A stretch of DNA of 64,000 nt from contig MU385916.1 in the NCBI GenBank assembly GCA_022497145.1, positions 119,006-183,005 of the forward strand, read 5' to 3'. The stretch comes from Rostrohypoxylon terebratum (taxonomy: Eukaryota > Ascomycota > Sordariomycetes > Xylariales > Hypoxylaceae). Both the position numbers and the translations under genes were made by a program. Shown piece by piece: positions 21,950 to 33,628 of this stretch (its first letter is position 1; every line of letters begins with the position of its first letter). Below the pieces are notes generated by a model. The model was not told the DNA's origin. It saw nothing but the letters and a program-made list of their open reading frames with translations, and did no database searches.

Positions 21950-22710
21950 TGGTTTTCGAGGTTTTATTTTCACTTTTTTTTTTCCTCCTCACTGTTGGAT
22001 GGTTAGATGTCCTATCTGAACTCTTTTTTTCTTTTAAGCTTAAGCATCTGAAAAATGAAAAATATCCTTGGAAACGTCTGACTTTTGATTGGTCATTCTG
22101 CTAATCGCCCTTATCAGTTTGCCATCGAATTATCCCCGATATCTCCGTAAGTGCCCCGCATAGGGCTGAAAATAAGAACCATTAATAGCCCTGGAGCTAT
22201 CCCTAAACATCTCCCTAAACATCCACTTTCTTCGCTCTCTTCGACCTCAACTCGTTTCCGACCAACCCACATTAAATTCTTATGATTTGTTAACATGCTA
22301 GCCCAATGCATACACCATGTCCTAAGTAAGACACAGACTGATCACTCATAGATTGTATTCGGAGAGGTTGCTTTGCGATTTGCGCATGATTCATGATTCA
22401 TACTCCAGTTGAAAAGATCGTTGATATGGTGCAGCGTGCTAGAACCAGTTGGAGACAACACTTGGCCGCGAAACACTTGCGAAAAGGGCCACATATTTTA
22501 CTCTGAGCTTCTAGCAGGAGTAGCAGGAGTTGCTGGGAACTCCTTATGAAGCATATTTCGGCAACAATAAATTGACTTCATCGACATTCAAATCACAAAT
22601 CTCGAGTCAATTCAAATCGATACATACAATGATAAAACAAGTGTTCCAAAGGCCTCCACTCCTTTCATAAATATACAGCATAGCGGTTCTCTCCCAGATA
22701 CTGGACGTGT
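21950..22710. other. Intergenic, trm2 promoter side
   Basis: Upstream of trm2 and downstream of the Gly-rich gene, which share its strand. No gene or RNA recognised. Confidence 0.45.
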
Positions 22711-23205
22711 TTAGCATCCACCGCTGCTGCTACTGCCGCCACTATCTCCGCCGCTACTGCTGCTGCTGCCTCCACTATCACCACCTCCGCTGTAACCTCC
22801 GCTGTAACCTCCGCCGCTGCTATCCCCGCCACTATATCCTCCACCGCCTCCGCTAGAGCCGTGGTGTCCTCCGTGGTGTCCCCCGCTGCAATCTGCGCCG
22901 TATCCTCCAGTGTATCCGCTATATCCCGCGTTATAGCTACTGGCGGTGTTGGTGGTAGTGGTAGTGTATCCTCCGTTGTATCCCCCTCCACGTCCGCTTT
23001 TGACTCCGCCCCCGTATCGAGGTGTGGGTTTATTTGGGGTTGGATTTGGGGTTGGATTTAGTTTTATGATCTTGGGCGGCTTGGCCTGCACAGGCTGCAC
23101 GGGGCGGTGTTTCTCTTTTGACTATATTCGAAGTCTTGTCAGTGACAAGGACTCTTCGGGTTTGAGGTCATTTAAGTTTGAGATACTTACTCCGAAGCAC
23201 CACAT
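22711..23205 (-). CDS. Small Gly/Ser/Tyr-rich protein with N- and C-terminal Cys
   Basis: Two exons, 23191-23205 and 22711-23121, give 141 residues. Exon 1 encodes only MWCFG; the junction continues SKEKHRPVQPVQAKPPKIIKL. A Pro/Lys segment with repeated NPTP units is followed by a long Gly-Tyr-Ser low-complexity tail with a GGHHGGHHG patch (about residues 85-93) and a final Cys. Splice sites are consensus (GTAAGT ... ATAG). Many small fungal proteins begin with a similar Met-Cys-Phe-Gly motif. Such a Cys near the N-terminus could be lipidated, but this is inference. There is no signal peptide, so it is unlikely to be a wall protein despite its composition. Function is unknown. Confidence 0.6.
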
Positions 23206-25327
23206 GTTGACGGACTGTTGTTAGAGAGTTCGCGGACTATTGGTGGATTGGTAATAGGTTGATGGTAGATTATTGTTCAATGCTTTCCTGAGTAAGTAGG
23301 AAAGTGGATGTCTGATAATGGAACAAATACTGACATTTTCTCAAGAATCTACGACACATTTATATCACCATCTTCATGTTAGTCTTCACTTCATCGCTAT
23401 CCTACTTTCTCCCTGATAGGCTACATGTGTTTAGGCTAACGATGACGAACATAGCCTTTCGTCCGTCAGGGCGTCGATTCATGGCGATGACGTATCGAAA
23501 TATTCAGCTCGGTAACCGATATTGCATGGCGACTCTCCGTCAAGGTTGACCTGTGCGCCTCTTTCATATATGAAATTGAAGCTGAAGAGATAGCATGACC
23601 TTATTTGCCCTTACCTAGTACGCGAACTCACACCGAGCTGTTCGCGGAGTGCGTTCAGCCCCGGCTTGGCATTTAATTGAGTATCCTCTGAATTAGTCCC
23701 TAACTCGACACCGTTGACAGATTCTATTGGCTGAAATTAGACTAGGCAAGTCGTTCGACTCTATCCAGCAAGGCTTCACACGCTAGACCAAACCAGCAGA
23801 AATTTAGCGAATATTGCCAATCGTCTCCAGGCCAAATACCGCGACGTGGACTGCGCCACTCCCACTGAGTAGGTGCCTTAGCAGGTGGTATGGTTCATGA
23901 GGAATTATCATGAGACCAGATGTTATGATGGCACCTTTACCTCAACCTACTTGCACATAGTACATAACATCACATTACCGAATTTGTAGTTCCATAGCAT
24001 CTTCCCTATTGTTATATCTATACTGAAACGATCTCAGACGACATCATGTATATTTTGTCATAGATAAGGTACTTACTCGTCTTCGCGATTCCTCACTTAT
24101 CCACACTTGCAGTCCTGACTTCTCTAGTTGGTATAACATTTATGTTATCTTCCAAAACCGAGCTATGACAAGTGCTGTGTTAGCTAAGGGGTATCAGGTG
24201 ACCACTGATCTGCTCAGATCGACCCAAATTACTGGTAACCAACCCACGTTAGAAGCGTTGCACTAAGTCACATTTGGTAATTAATCTCACCCAATCAATG
24301 ATTTTTGGGATAACCAGGCCTGGGGATAACTACAGAGTTACCTAATAATATAATAAGTAAATGCGGACTTGCGTCATAGACTGAAAAGTATCATGTGTTC
24401 CGGGTTACTATCTGACAAGGCGAAAGCTAACATCCAAGGCTGTTAGTACAACGTACCTTCATCATCTCCAGGGCTGCATCACCTTCGTCGAAATGAGGAC
24501 GCACAGCTTTGTTTAGGTAGTTACCTTGAACTGATGTAATATCAAAACGGACATAGTAATCTAATTAGTAAGTCTCACCTAAAATCATTTTATTATAAAC
24601 CAATTCCATATAATCCCATACTAGCATTGGCCTTTCTTATTTTTATTTTCACTGCAAACCTTGGAACTGCGGATTGATTCCAAGTCAAAGATGTGAAATT
24701 AAAGGCAAGACATCATGGAACTCGGGGCGGAACTCGGTATGAACCCCCTGGGCCCTGGACTCTAGTGTAGACGGTGGAGAGAAGAATTGTTTGATTCCCG
24801 GCACCTGCACCTGTGACGAGCCGTAAACGGGCAAGTCTCACAGGAGGTTTACTGGGGGTGGGAGGTCGCTAGTTCATTACAGGCTACTACGTATTAAGCC
24901 ACTAACATTAAGCCGTTTCCAAGCTCGACGGCTTATCTCTCCGGTGCTCTGCTTTATAATCTTCCATACAACATTGAACCCCTACAGGCCGATCTGTCCG
25001 AGATTACCTCAAAATACCCGATAGGTACCCAGGACGCGCATGATCGTTTCCTGCCATAGTTAACATTCCCAGGCTTTCAATTATCGTTATTCTCTGAATT
25101 CTTATCGAATCGAGCCCTGATGAATCGTAGTTCACGATTGAGCACCTAATTCTAGGTTGATATTGTGTTTAGTCAGGAACAACCATACCTTGTAAATAAC
25201 CTTCGTAAAACATTTTGTCTCTTTAGAGTACCTCGAGTTAGACGGTTGAGGGCAGTAAGAAGTGTTACGGATTACAGATTACAACATATTAAACCCGAAT
25301 CACAACATTTTACGACGGATTGAAACG
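23206..25327. other. Divergent gene-poor interval
   Basis: 2.1 kb upstream of both the Gly-rich gene and GGT. AT-rich, with no frame over 80 codons that looks coding, no tRNA cloverleaf found and no obvious repeat. Confidence 0.45.
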
Positions 25328-27380
25328 ATGAGTGAGTCTTACAACCCCACCATTCTACCATTTCCCATCAATCGCCGCCACGGATATCTCTAATATAAAC
25401 TTCCAGTAAACTTTGCTACGCTCCCGCGGAGCCTTTTACTGCTGGTTCTAGCCGTTGCGCCTTCAGTCGCAGCTCCTCAGCAATGGCAGCCAGCAGGACA
25501 GTCCGTGTTGCAACATCCAGGCTCATCCAATTCCGGCAAGAGAGGAGCTGTCGCATCCGAGAGTAAAGTCTGTAGTCAAATAGGCATAGATCTCCTCTCT
25601 CAAGGTGTAAGTAATTTTCGTAGTAGACTTTACTCCTCATAGCGACCAATACTCAACACTCTCTTAGGGCAATGCCGTTGATGCTTGGGTCGGTACTCAA
25701 CTATGCGTCGGTGTAATCGGCATGTATCATTCGGGGCTAGGGGGTGGAGGTTTTGCCCTTATCCGAGATGGTAACGGCAACTATACTGTCATTGACTATC
25801 GTGAAGCTGCGCCCAGAGCTGCATTTGAGAATATGTATAAGGACAACACAATGGGTAGTGTTTTCGGTGGCCTTTCCGTAGGCGTACCGGGCGAACTGCG
25901 AGGTCTCGAGTATGCGCATAAGAAGTTTGGCGCGTTACCTTGGAAGGACGTCGTGCTACCTGCTGCTTCTGTAGCAGATCGTGGGTTCACCGTTTCGGAG
26001 GACATGGTCCGATATATGGAGTATGGTTTTCAAGTCGCCGGCTGGAACTTTTTAGTCGAGGACCCCTCTTGGGCTCAAGATTTCGCCCCGGATGGTGAGC
26101 GCTGTCTTTTCATCCGCAGTATAGGGAGATACTAATATCGTTAGGGACTTTGGTGAAGCTTGGCGATACCATGACAAGAAAGCGCTATGCACAGTTAGTT
26201 GGCTCATTCGACTCTAATATCGACGACAATTACTAATTTAGAAATCTAGGACTCTTAAACAAGTTGCTGAGCATGGCGCTGATGTATTCTATAGCGGCCC
26301 GATAGGTTAGTAGCCCCCACGTTCTCCTGACACTCAACCCGTTCTAATTACACCTTAGCCGAGTCAACGATCAACTACATTAAAAAGCACAACGGCACTA
26401 TGACCCTCGAAGACATGTCCAGTTACGAGGCCATAATCCGCGACCCCATCAGCATCTCCTACCGGGGCTACACACTGGTCTCCTCCGGCGCCCCTAGCAG
26501 CGGCGCCGTATGTCTCAGCACCCTCAAGACCATGGAAGGCTACAGCGCCTCCTCGTCCGACACGAATCTAACCCTGCACCGCTTCGACGAATCCATGCGC
26601 TTCGCCTACGGCGCGCACCAAGCGCTCGGGGACCCAGCCTACGTGCCCAACGCCCTCGACCTCGAAGCCGTGATGCTGTCCTCCTCCCACGCATCCTCAA
26701 TCCGGTCCCGCATCCACGACGACCGAACCCAACCCGTCGAAAACTACGACCCAGCCCACGTATACGTACCCACGGACCACGGAACCTCGCACATATCAAC
26801 AGCCGACGGGTCCGGGTTCGCAGTATCATCAACCACGACCGTGAACCTGCTCTTCGGCAGCCTACTAATGGTCCCGGAAACCGGCGTCGTGCTGAACGAC
26901 GAGATGAACGACTTCTCGATCCCGGGCGTGCACAACGAATTCGGGTACGCGCCGAGCCCGGCGAACTACGTGCGCGCGGGCAAGCGCCCCCTATCCTCCA
27001 TCACGCCCGTCATCGTCGAGCGCCCCTCCCCCTCTTCCAACTCCAACAGCAGCATCCTAGTCGCCGTCGCGGGCGCCGCAGGCGGCTCGCGCATCATAAG
27101 CGCGACGACGCAAGTGCTATGGTACATGCTAGAGCACGACTACCCCTCCCGCTCCGCCGTCGCCGAGCCGCGCTTCCACGACCAGCTGATGCCCAACGTG
27201 GCCGCCTTCGAGTACGGCTTCGACAACGCGACCGTGGCCAGCATGCGCGCTCGCGGCCACAACGTCACGTGGGTGCACGAGGGCTTCAGCGCCGTCCAGG
27301 CCATCCGTCTACGCCACGACGGCGTCTTCGAGGCCGCCAGCGAGACAAGGCAGAAGGCTAGCGGCGGATTGACGTTGTAG
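25328..27380 (+). CDS. Gamma-glutamyltransferase (secreted or vacuolar)
   Basis: Six exons: 25328-25331, 25407-25606, 25668-26094, 26145-26193, 26250-26305 and 26359-27380, totalling 1758 nt (585 residues). Exon 1 is only ATGA. The joined N-terminus MINFATLPRSLLLLVLAVAPSVAAP is a signal peptide. GAVASESKVCSQIGIDLLSQGGNAVDA and GLGGGGFALIRD are the large-subunit GGT blocks. The autoprocessing nucleophile is Thr388 in GTSHISTADGSGFAVSSTTTVN, followed by the small subunit (NDEMNDFSIPG, GKRPLSSITPVIV). The enzyme hydrolyses or transpeptidates the gamma-glutamyl bond of glutathione. The last exon is strikingly GC-rich compared with the first five. There is no C-terminal GPI or membrane anchor. The family is certain; the first tiny exon is inferred from splice sites. 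Confidence 0.92.
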
Positions 27381-27831
27381 AGGGTCAATGTCCTTCGTCT
27401 GTATTGTAGTACTGTATGTCTTTCGGAGTATGGATGTGCATACAATGTAAATGAGCTGTGTTGTACCTAGTACCTACCTACGTAGCGCTTCCTTTCACCA
27501 ACCTACCTATAATATATATATAGACATCATACTATCACAATAGAATTTGGTCAATATCCGATTTAGGGGATCGGGATACACGGTGTGAACAAATTTAGTT
27601 CTGGAAATAGTCTTCATTTTTTTTGTACCTATATGAATTTGTATCAGGGTGGAATCGCCTTAGTATGGTAGCCTTCCTGCCTCTCTCCTTTGATAGGTAA
27701 CACAACACAACGCGAACTCCGAGCCTCCCTCCCGCCGTATGATCCTGGGGGTATCGGAAATGGTGTCTATATCTAAGCAAGGGCAACAAGGTGGTGAAAG
27801 TGGAGAGGAAACAAGCAAGCGGGGTGGGTAT
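27381..27831. other. Convergent 3' flanks
   Basis: 450 nt between GGT and alg11 3' ends. A short AT dinucleotide run is near 27510-27520; nothing else seen. Confidence 0.5.
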
Positions 27832-29682
27832 TCACATCTTCATGGCGACAAGCTTCTCCAGCTGGGTCAGCCATTTCTTAACGAATTCCTCTTCAGTAAA
27901 TCGTTGGGCAGATAATCGAGCTCTATGTCTGACCGAGAGCGGGTCGGGGTGTGAAAGAGCTTTTTCAAAGCCTTCGGCGAATTCCGATGCTGTGGAGGCG
28001 TGGTAGCCTACGATAACTTGTTAGCTGTATCACCTAAAGAATTCGATTATAGCGCTCATACCTGTGGGTTGACCGTCAACGTCAATGACGATATCTAGTT
28101 TCGGTCCGCCGCTGTTGTGAACGACAGATATCAGACCTGCTGCAAGGTATTCAACAACACCAATTCCGAAATGCTCATTCCACATGCCATTCACTCCCAC
28201 GAAAGCTTTGCCGAGCCACTGAAGGATTTCCGACCACGGAGCATCAAGTCGGAATATCACCTGGTCCTTGATGTGGAGTTCGTTGACCAGCAGGCGAAGC
28301 TGGTACACACGTCTCGAGTCGTTATCATCTCTGACGCTACCTAGGAGAACCAGTCTGGCTGCCCTCGCGGATTCTGTACCGGTCTTGACGAACTCTGCAA
28401 ACGCCTGCAAAATTAATTGGTGATTCTTCTCAGGCCGAAATTGAGCGATGTACACCAGATATTTTTGGCGCCTCTGCTCGCTCTCATCAGAAATCTCGAC
28501 TGCTCGTTCAATCTCATGAACAGCACAGGGTGGGTACACGACAGCGATAGGATGTTTTCTACCCCTACGGTCTCGGCGTGGCCCCCATAATGATTTGATA
28601 TGTGCCTGGGTCCATGAAGAGTTTGTCATGACTACATCGACAGAGGCACCCATCGATGAGTAGATGTTGGCAAAAATCTTCCAGTAGTGTCTCTTAAGAA
28701 AACCCTTGAATCCAACTCCTTTTCCGGCATTGACACCCTGGGTTCCAACCGCAGTCTTAGGATCGAGGGAGTCGAGCATATCGGTGGAGATAGTAGGATA
28801 GTGTACATAGGCGGCAGTCGGCATATTGGGGAAGAGGATTTTGCTTAGACCGAGGACGAAAGCATATCCCATAGTGTCGACAAAAATATCGGGAACCAGA
28901 AGAGAGAAAGCATCGACGCCCATGAATAAGGATCCAATTGATTGTCCAAGTAAAGTCATATGAGGCCATGTAGAAGCGAGAACCCAGTGTCGCGTTGATA
29001 TGTAGATGAAGTGGATTGTAGGGGAGTGGATGTCGATACTGAAGGTGTTCTACGATTCGGTTAGCAAGTTCTACCTCATTCCAATCCTATCAATGCAAGG
29101 GCCTCGAACCTTGACACGAGCGAGCATGGTCTTTTTGCTCACATCGTGATCGCCTGTGTACACGACGATTTTGGCGTTGGGCCATCTCTTTTGAGTCGCG
29201 CGAACCGCAGCCCATAGAACTCGCTCACCACCACCTCCAGCGTTGCAGAAGGGGTGAAAGAAACCCACGATACCATCCCACTCTCGGCTGCCCTTTTCTC
29301 CATTGCCAGAAGAACCAACAAGAGAAGCCTCGATATTTTCCCAGCTTTCGTCATCGTCATTAGTATTTTCGCCCGTCTCTCGAACTTGGTTCTCCTCGAA
29401 ATCGGCCTCGTCCTCGGCAGTGGCGTGAATAAGTAGGGAACGGCGACCTTCAGCTCCCTTTTTCAAGCACCAACCAAAGCTTCTTCCGAATGTTAAGGAG
29501 AAGATGCGAAACACAAGGGGTAGGAGGTAGTGCCACCACATCAATATCGCGAAGGGAGTGAAAGCGACGGCGAGGGTCGTGAAGACGAGGATTGGAGGCG
29601 CCATACCGAAAGAGAAGGGTGCGTCGTCTTTGCAGGAAGCTGAGCAGCTTGAGCCGTCGGAGGATGTAAATAAGTTTGACAT
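27832..29682 (-). CDS. alg11: GDP-Man:Man3GlcNAc2-PP-dolichol alpha-1,2-mannosyltransferase Alg11
   Basis: Three exons, 29110-29682, 28062-29049 and 27832-28007, join to 1737 nt (578 residues). Near the N-terminus is a hydrophobic anchor (about 26-60). The GT4 family N-domain starts at GFFHPFCNAGGGGERVLWAAV (about 140-160), the Gly-rich Alg11 signature. The C-domain has KYLVYIAQFRPEKNHQLILQAF and FGIGVVEYLAAGLISVVHNSGGPKLDIV, the nucleotide-sugar binding E-x7-E type region. Alg11 adds the fourth and fifth mannoses to the lipid-linked oligosaccharide on the cytosolic face of the ER, for N-glycosylation. Both introns are consensus and phase-consistent (MLARVK/NTFSIDIHSP and DGQPTG/YHASTASEF). 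It is divergent from cox18. Confidence 0.94.
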
Positions 29683-29717
29683 TTGCCTAAAGAGCGACGA
29701 AGAAATATTGTTAATAT

Positions 29718-29740
29718 ACCTAGGACCTAGGACCTAGCTA
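29718..29740. repeat. CCTAGGA tandem units
   Basis: Three CCTAG(G) units with the same ACCTAGGACCTAGGACCTAG layout as at 6254-6276. Confidence 0.7.
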
Positions 29741-30193
29741 GTCCCAGATTCGTAGGTACTAGGCAGCTAGGTAAGTAGGGGAACAATTATGCTGTATGCC
29801 TCTACGATGGTAAGCATACGTGTCAAGAAAAGAACAATGTTTCTGGCCTTGTCAGGCTGCGCGGCAACCCGTCCAGTTGACCCATTGAATGATCCGGTGG
29901 TATGGATGGTGTCGGTCTGAAATCCGCGCTCGTGAATGTTTAAAATGTGAAAAAAGGTTAAATAATTACGGCGTGTGATCATCTAAAAAGAACAAGAACA
30001 AGGTGTTCCATTAAACATCCCACCACCAAGGAAGGTACTACTACAGAGTACTAAGGTACGAGCTTGTGCAGCTTGTGCTAGTAGTAGTAGTACGTAGTAC
30101 GGTTAGATAATCATTAACTTTAGCACCTAGGTCAGGTACGTACCTGCCTTATGCAGTGACTTTCAAGGTTCGTGCATCTTACCATCCTACCAC

Positions 30194-30223
30194 AGGAAGC
30201 AGGAAACAGGAAGCAGGAAGCAG
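30194..30223. repeat. AGGAAGC tandem repeat
   Basis: Four imperfect copies of a 7-nt purine-rich unit in the cox18 upstream region. Confidence 0.7.
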
Positions 30224-30520
30224 CCACACAGTTCATCGCAGATAGCGGCAACACAGTGCTCATTCTTATCGATAACCGACCATATTCAACCTTAGGTACT
30301 TCGTAAGCCCATCAAATGTCAAAACTCAACCCACCAATAATCTCACAATCTTTCCTTACCTTAGACAGTGAGGTCATATCCATGTATAGATAGATCATAG
30401 TGTAAGTGTCCCTACTACCTACAGCTACCAAGGTACTTGATATGTAATACTTATTCTTCATTCTTTCATAAGCGCTCATAAATACCCCTCTGAGCTAACA
30501 GATGCTCAACATGGTCCGTC

Positions 30521-31663
30521 ATGAGTTCACTTCCTTGGTCACTTCCTTGGTCTCGTCCTCTCCGAATAGCTAGGCCTCCCGGCCTGCTGTCAAGGACAAG
30601 AACTCAACTTCGACCAACACAAACCACTCAAGTTCTACCTCCATGCTGTGGATGGCAACATGGGGTGAGATCCTTTAGTGTTGTGCCTGCTATTGCAGCT
30701 ACCGTAGACACAACCGTAAACGCAATCATCAGCTTTCATGCTGTTACAAATATACCGTGGTTTGTGTTGATCCCCTGCCTGTCAATTGGGGCCAACGCTA
30801 TCTTCCGATTGCCTTTCATCCTATACACACACAATATCTCCCAACGTCGAACCAAATCTTCTCTGGTCAAGCAAGCATGGAGTTGGCGCATACCACATGA
30901 TCTGCATAAAGAGCGCATCCCAGCGCATCAAATACAGCGAGTGGCAAATAAGAAGTTTTCGAAAATAATATCGAGGATAGACCGTGGTTTAGGCACGCAA
31001 TGGTGGAGGATGCTTTGTGGGTTTTTGAGTGCCCCCGCTTGGCTCGTCGGTATTGAATGCATCAGACGAATATGTGGCGGCCCGAAAGGAATACTCGGAA
31101 ACTATGTTATAAACAGCCTCCACACCGGACCTACGGTCACAAATCCACATGTATCGGAGTCGGCTATTATCCAAGGATCCAATGTCGACCCATCGCCATT
31201 TCCTCTCATGGCCGATAATACCGGACACTTGCTAGACCCCAGCATCGCGTATGAAGGCTGTCTTTGGTTTCCCGACCTATCCGTCGCCGACCCGTTACAT
31301 ATTCTCCCTTTTGCAGTATCTGCTGTGATGGTCACTCATATATTGTCTAAGGGAGGATTTAAGAGGCTGTTTGGACCTAAGGACTCCCAGGGCACGGCCG
31401 TGGTAGGAACAGCGGATAAATGGACACGGAGAATACAACGGGGAGGAGTTATCATGGCTCTCCTACTGGGCCCCTGTACTGCCGATATGCCGGTCGCAAT
31501 CCACCTGTATTGGTTAACATCTTCTGTAATGAGCTATTGTACAACTATTGCACTGGCTCGTTTCATGCCTATCGCGGTTAGGAAAATGCCTGAGAGATGC
31601 AGAGGAACTGAACCTACCATCATCCAGCCTAAACGACAAAAAAAACCTCAGGCTAGGAAGTAG
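30521..31663 (+). CDS. cox18: Mitochondrial inner-membrane insertase Cox18 (Oxa1/YidC family)
   Basis: A single exon of 380 residues. The N-terminal 50 residues are Arg/Ser-rich and acid-free, like a matrix presequence. Hydrophobic helices follow at about 78-98 (WFVLIPCLSIGANAIFRLPFILYT), 166-182, 260-280 and 305-340, interspersed with a basic matrix loop (QRRTKSSLVKQAW). This matches the Oxa1-type insertase core as found in fungal Cox18. Cox18 exports the C-terminal domain of Cox2 across the inner membrane during cytochrome oxidase assembly. The C-terminus is lysine-rich. An overlapping upstream ORF starts at 30502. Oxa1 itself is the alternative, but length and the divergent core favour Cox18. 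Confidence 0.82.
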   Translation: MSSLPWSLPWSRPLRIARPPGLLSRTRTQLRPTQTTQVLPPCCGWQHGVRSFSVVPAIAATVDTTVNAIISFHAVTNIPWFVLIPCLSIGANAIFRLPFILYTHNISQRRTKSSLVKQAWSWRIPHDLHKERIPAHQIQRVANKKFSKIISRIDRGLGTQWWRMLCGFLSAPAWLVGIECIRRICGGPKGILGNYVINSLHTGPTVTNPHVSESAIIQGSNVDPSPFPLMADNTGHLLDPSIAYEGCLWFPDLSVADPLHILPFAVSAVMVTHILSKGGFKRLFGPKDSQGTAVVGTADKWTRRIQRGGVIMALLLGPCTADMPVAIHLYWLTSSVMSYCTTIALARFMPIAVRKMPERCRGTEPTIIQPKRQKKPQARK

Positions 31664-32109
31664 CTTGAAGTAGAGATATACGATATATAGTGATATACGG
31701 TATATAGTGCAGAGTGGCTGGCGTAAAGATAGGAACTGTGAGTTTCGTTGATCTAATATTTACCCTGTCGCTAATTTATCATGTTTGAAAGGGCCTGACT
31801 GGGGAAAGACGTTTGCGATAATACTGCGAGATAAAATCTCCGCGATTGTATATCTAGTCGAAAAACTGTAGTGTGTTTGTTTGTATCAAAGCAGTCTTAG
31901 AAAGGCGCGATCCCCTGTCTCGGTCTTCTACTTAAAAAGTTACACTCAAAAAGTACATCTTGAAAACCTCAAAACAAAAGGACGGTCGACTCATCAATTA
32001 TAGACAGCGAATCCCGATATACCAACCCATCGGATGTGCGGATACACCCGCAAGAACTCCATAACGCCCCAAACGTCACTCTCACTCTATTGAGTCCTAG
32101 AAACTCGGC
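31664..32109. other. Convergent 3' flanks
   Basis: 445 nt between cox18 and the syntaxin gene. A short ATATACG(G/A)TATATAG duplication is near 31676-31708. No gene. Confidence 0.5.
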
Positions 32110-33002
32110 CTAGCCGAGGAATACAGCCAGTAGGACGATAGCCATAATGACAGCCAGAACCAGGAGCAGACAGCACGCCTTGCTCCGTGCATTCTTCTGA
32201 TACCTTGCGGCACTCCTCAACTCGTAATCGGCGCCTCGGGTATCGTCGCGCACATTAACGGCGTTACTCTCAATTGTTTCTAGTACTTCGCCTTGCTCGC
32301 TAACAATTTGTGCAACCTGTTGAAACAAGACATTGAGATCACCGACACCCTCCTCGATTTGGCGGATCTCCTCTTCCCGCTCGGTGATCAAGGCCTCTTG
32401 GAAATCGACCTCGTCCTGGGGAGCCAGATGAACCTGCTCCTGCTGCTGGAGTTGTAGCTGCTCGCCTTCGGCTCCGGGTGGGACACCTTCGGTTCCTTCG
32501 TGATCAAGTGCGGCCTTCGCTGCGGTGACAGAGGCTCGCTGCTTTTCGAGGGCTGTGCGCTGAAGGGACTGGAATTCGCTAAGAGCCGTCTTGAACTCGC
32601 GCGACAACTTTTGCTGGGAATACTTTTGCGTAGGCTTCACGGCAGATAAGAGTTAGCGATGCGCCACGCTGGAACTGAAGCGGAGTGTGTTTTCAATAAA
32701 CTTACCGTAGGCTCTTCCCATGTCTGGATCTTCTTGATACCTTCACCGACCTCCTTGAATTTCGTTGTGGATTCCTCAATCGTAGCGTGAACCCTCTCTC
32801 GCAATCGGGGGTTATCTCGTCGTGTACCAAGAAGGCTAATATCCGACTTCAGTTTGGAGATGTTGCCCTGGAGATGGAATAGCGTGTTCATGAGGCCTTG
32901 CGACAGTCGAGAAAACTCCGGGTCATCCGAGTAGGCGCCATTGTTCTGGCGACGACCTCCCCCGCTGCCGGATTCTATGGAAGATAGTTGATCAAAGGAC
33001 AT
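32110..33002 (-). CDS. pep12: Pep12-like endosomal Qa-SNARE (syntaxin)
   Basis: Two exons, 32706-33002 and 32110-32634, give 273 residues. The N-terminal half is a helical Habc-like domain (DPEFSRLSQGLMNTLFHLQGNISKLKSDISLL). The SNARE motif lies at about residues 180-235 (REEEIRQIEEGVGDLNVLFQQVAQIVSEQGEVLETIESN), with the central Gln of a Qa-SNARE in LFQQVAQIV. It ends in a Cys-flanked transmembrane tail anchor (CCLLLVLAVIMAIVLLAVFLG). Tlg2 or Vam3 are possible alternatives, but the N-terminus is most like Pep12/syntaxin 7, which drives fusion with late endosome/prevacuole membranes. A Gln-rich linker sits before the SNARE motif. The junction EEPT/PTQKYSQQKL is in phase. Confidence 0.88.
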
Positions 33003-33628
33003 GGCTGGGGCAGAACAGGTTTCAACCGAGCGAAAGACGAGACGGAGGCGAAATAAACAAATATGAATGAAAAAAAGGGAAAGGTTGTAAAGTTGTTTGA
33101 AATGTCAAACGTTAAAACGACGTCGGCGGTGATAGTAGTAGTAAGGTGGCTAGGAGTTTGAAGCAGGAAGGTGAGGTAAAAGGTGGGTTTGATGTTCGGT
33201 ACCTGGCGAGTCACATGCTTACGTTGGTTTGAAGGTTGGGGGTCGCAGACTTCCACCAGGACCAGCAGGACTTGGAGCTAATAAGCCACAGAATGTACGA
33301 AATACATGCATATTGCCCATGTAAGACCCACATCGAAGTAAGGAACCCGCATTGCTGTGGCTTAGGCGAAAAGCTAGCGCACTGTGATGCCCCATACTAG
33401 GTACTGCCCATACCTACAAGCTAGTAGTGGACCTTGGAATATTCTTTTTATTTACATTCAACTTCTGATAGGTAACCATTCCTAGGTACAGAGCAACCGT
33501 GCTCGCAATTGTCATTCCTTTTCCCACAAACCCAACATCGCGCGTGCTCGCATACGTGTTACATCTTCTACTTCTCACGCATAGACAATGCGCTAGCTTT
33601 ACTATTTCATTTCTACAGAGTTGCGAAG
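33003..33628. other. Divergent promoter region, syntaxin / ndc1
   Basis: 626 nt shared upstream region. No gene; open frames on the minus strand at 32975-33256 and 33414-33725 look like chance. Confidence 0.5.

Larger units (their letters stand above)
29683..30520. other. Divergent promoter region, alg11 / cox18
   Basis: It contains CCTAGGA units (29718-29740), a run of GGAAGCA-type units (30194-30223) and several GGTACT/TACGTAC motifs. No gene seen. The first ATG upstream of cox18 is at 30502. Confidence 0.5.

Noticed and set aside
26510..27361. 283-codon open frame overlapping GGT exon 6
   Set aside because: An Arg/Pro-rich shadow of a GC-rich coding exon in another frame; no domain.
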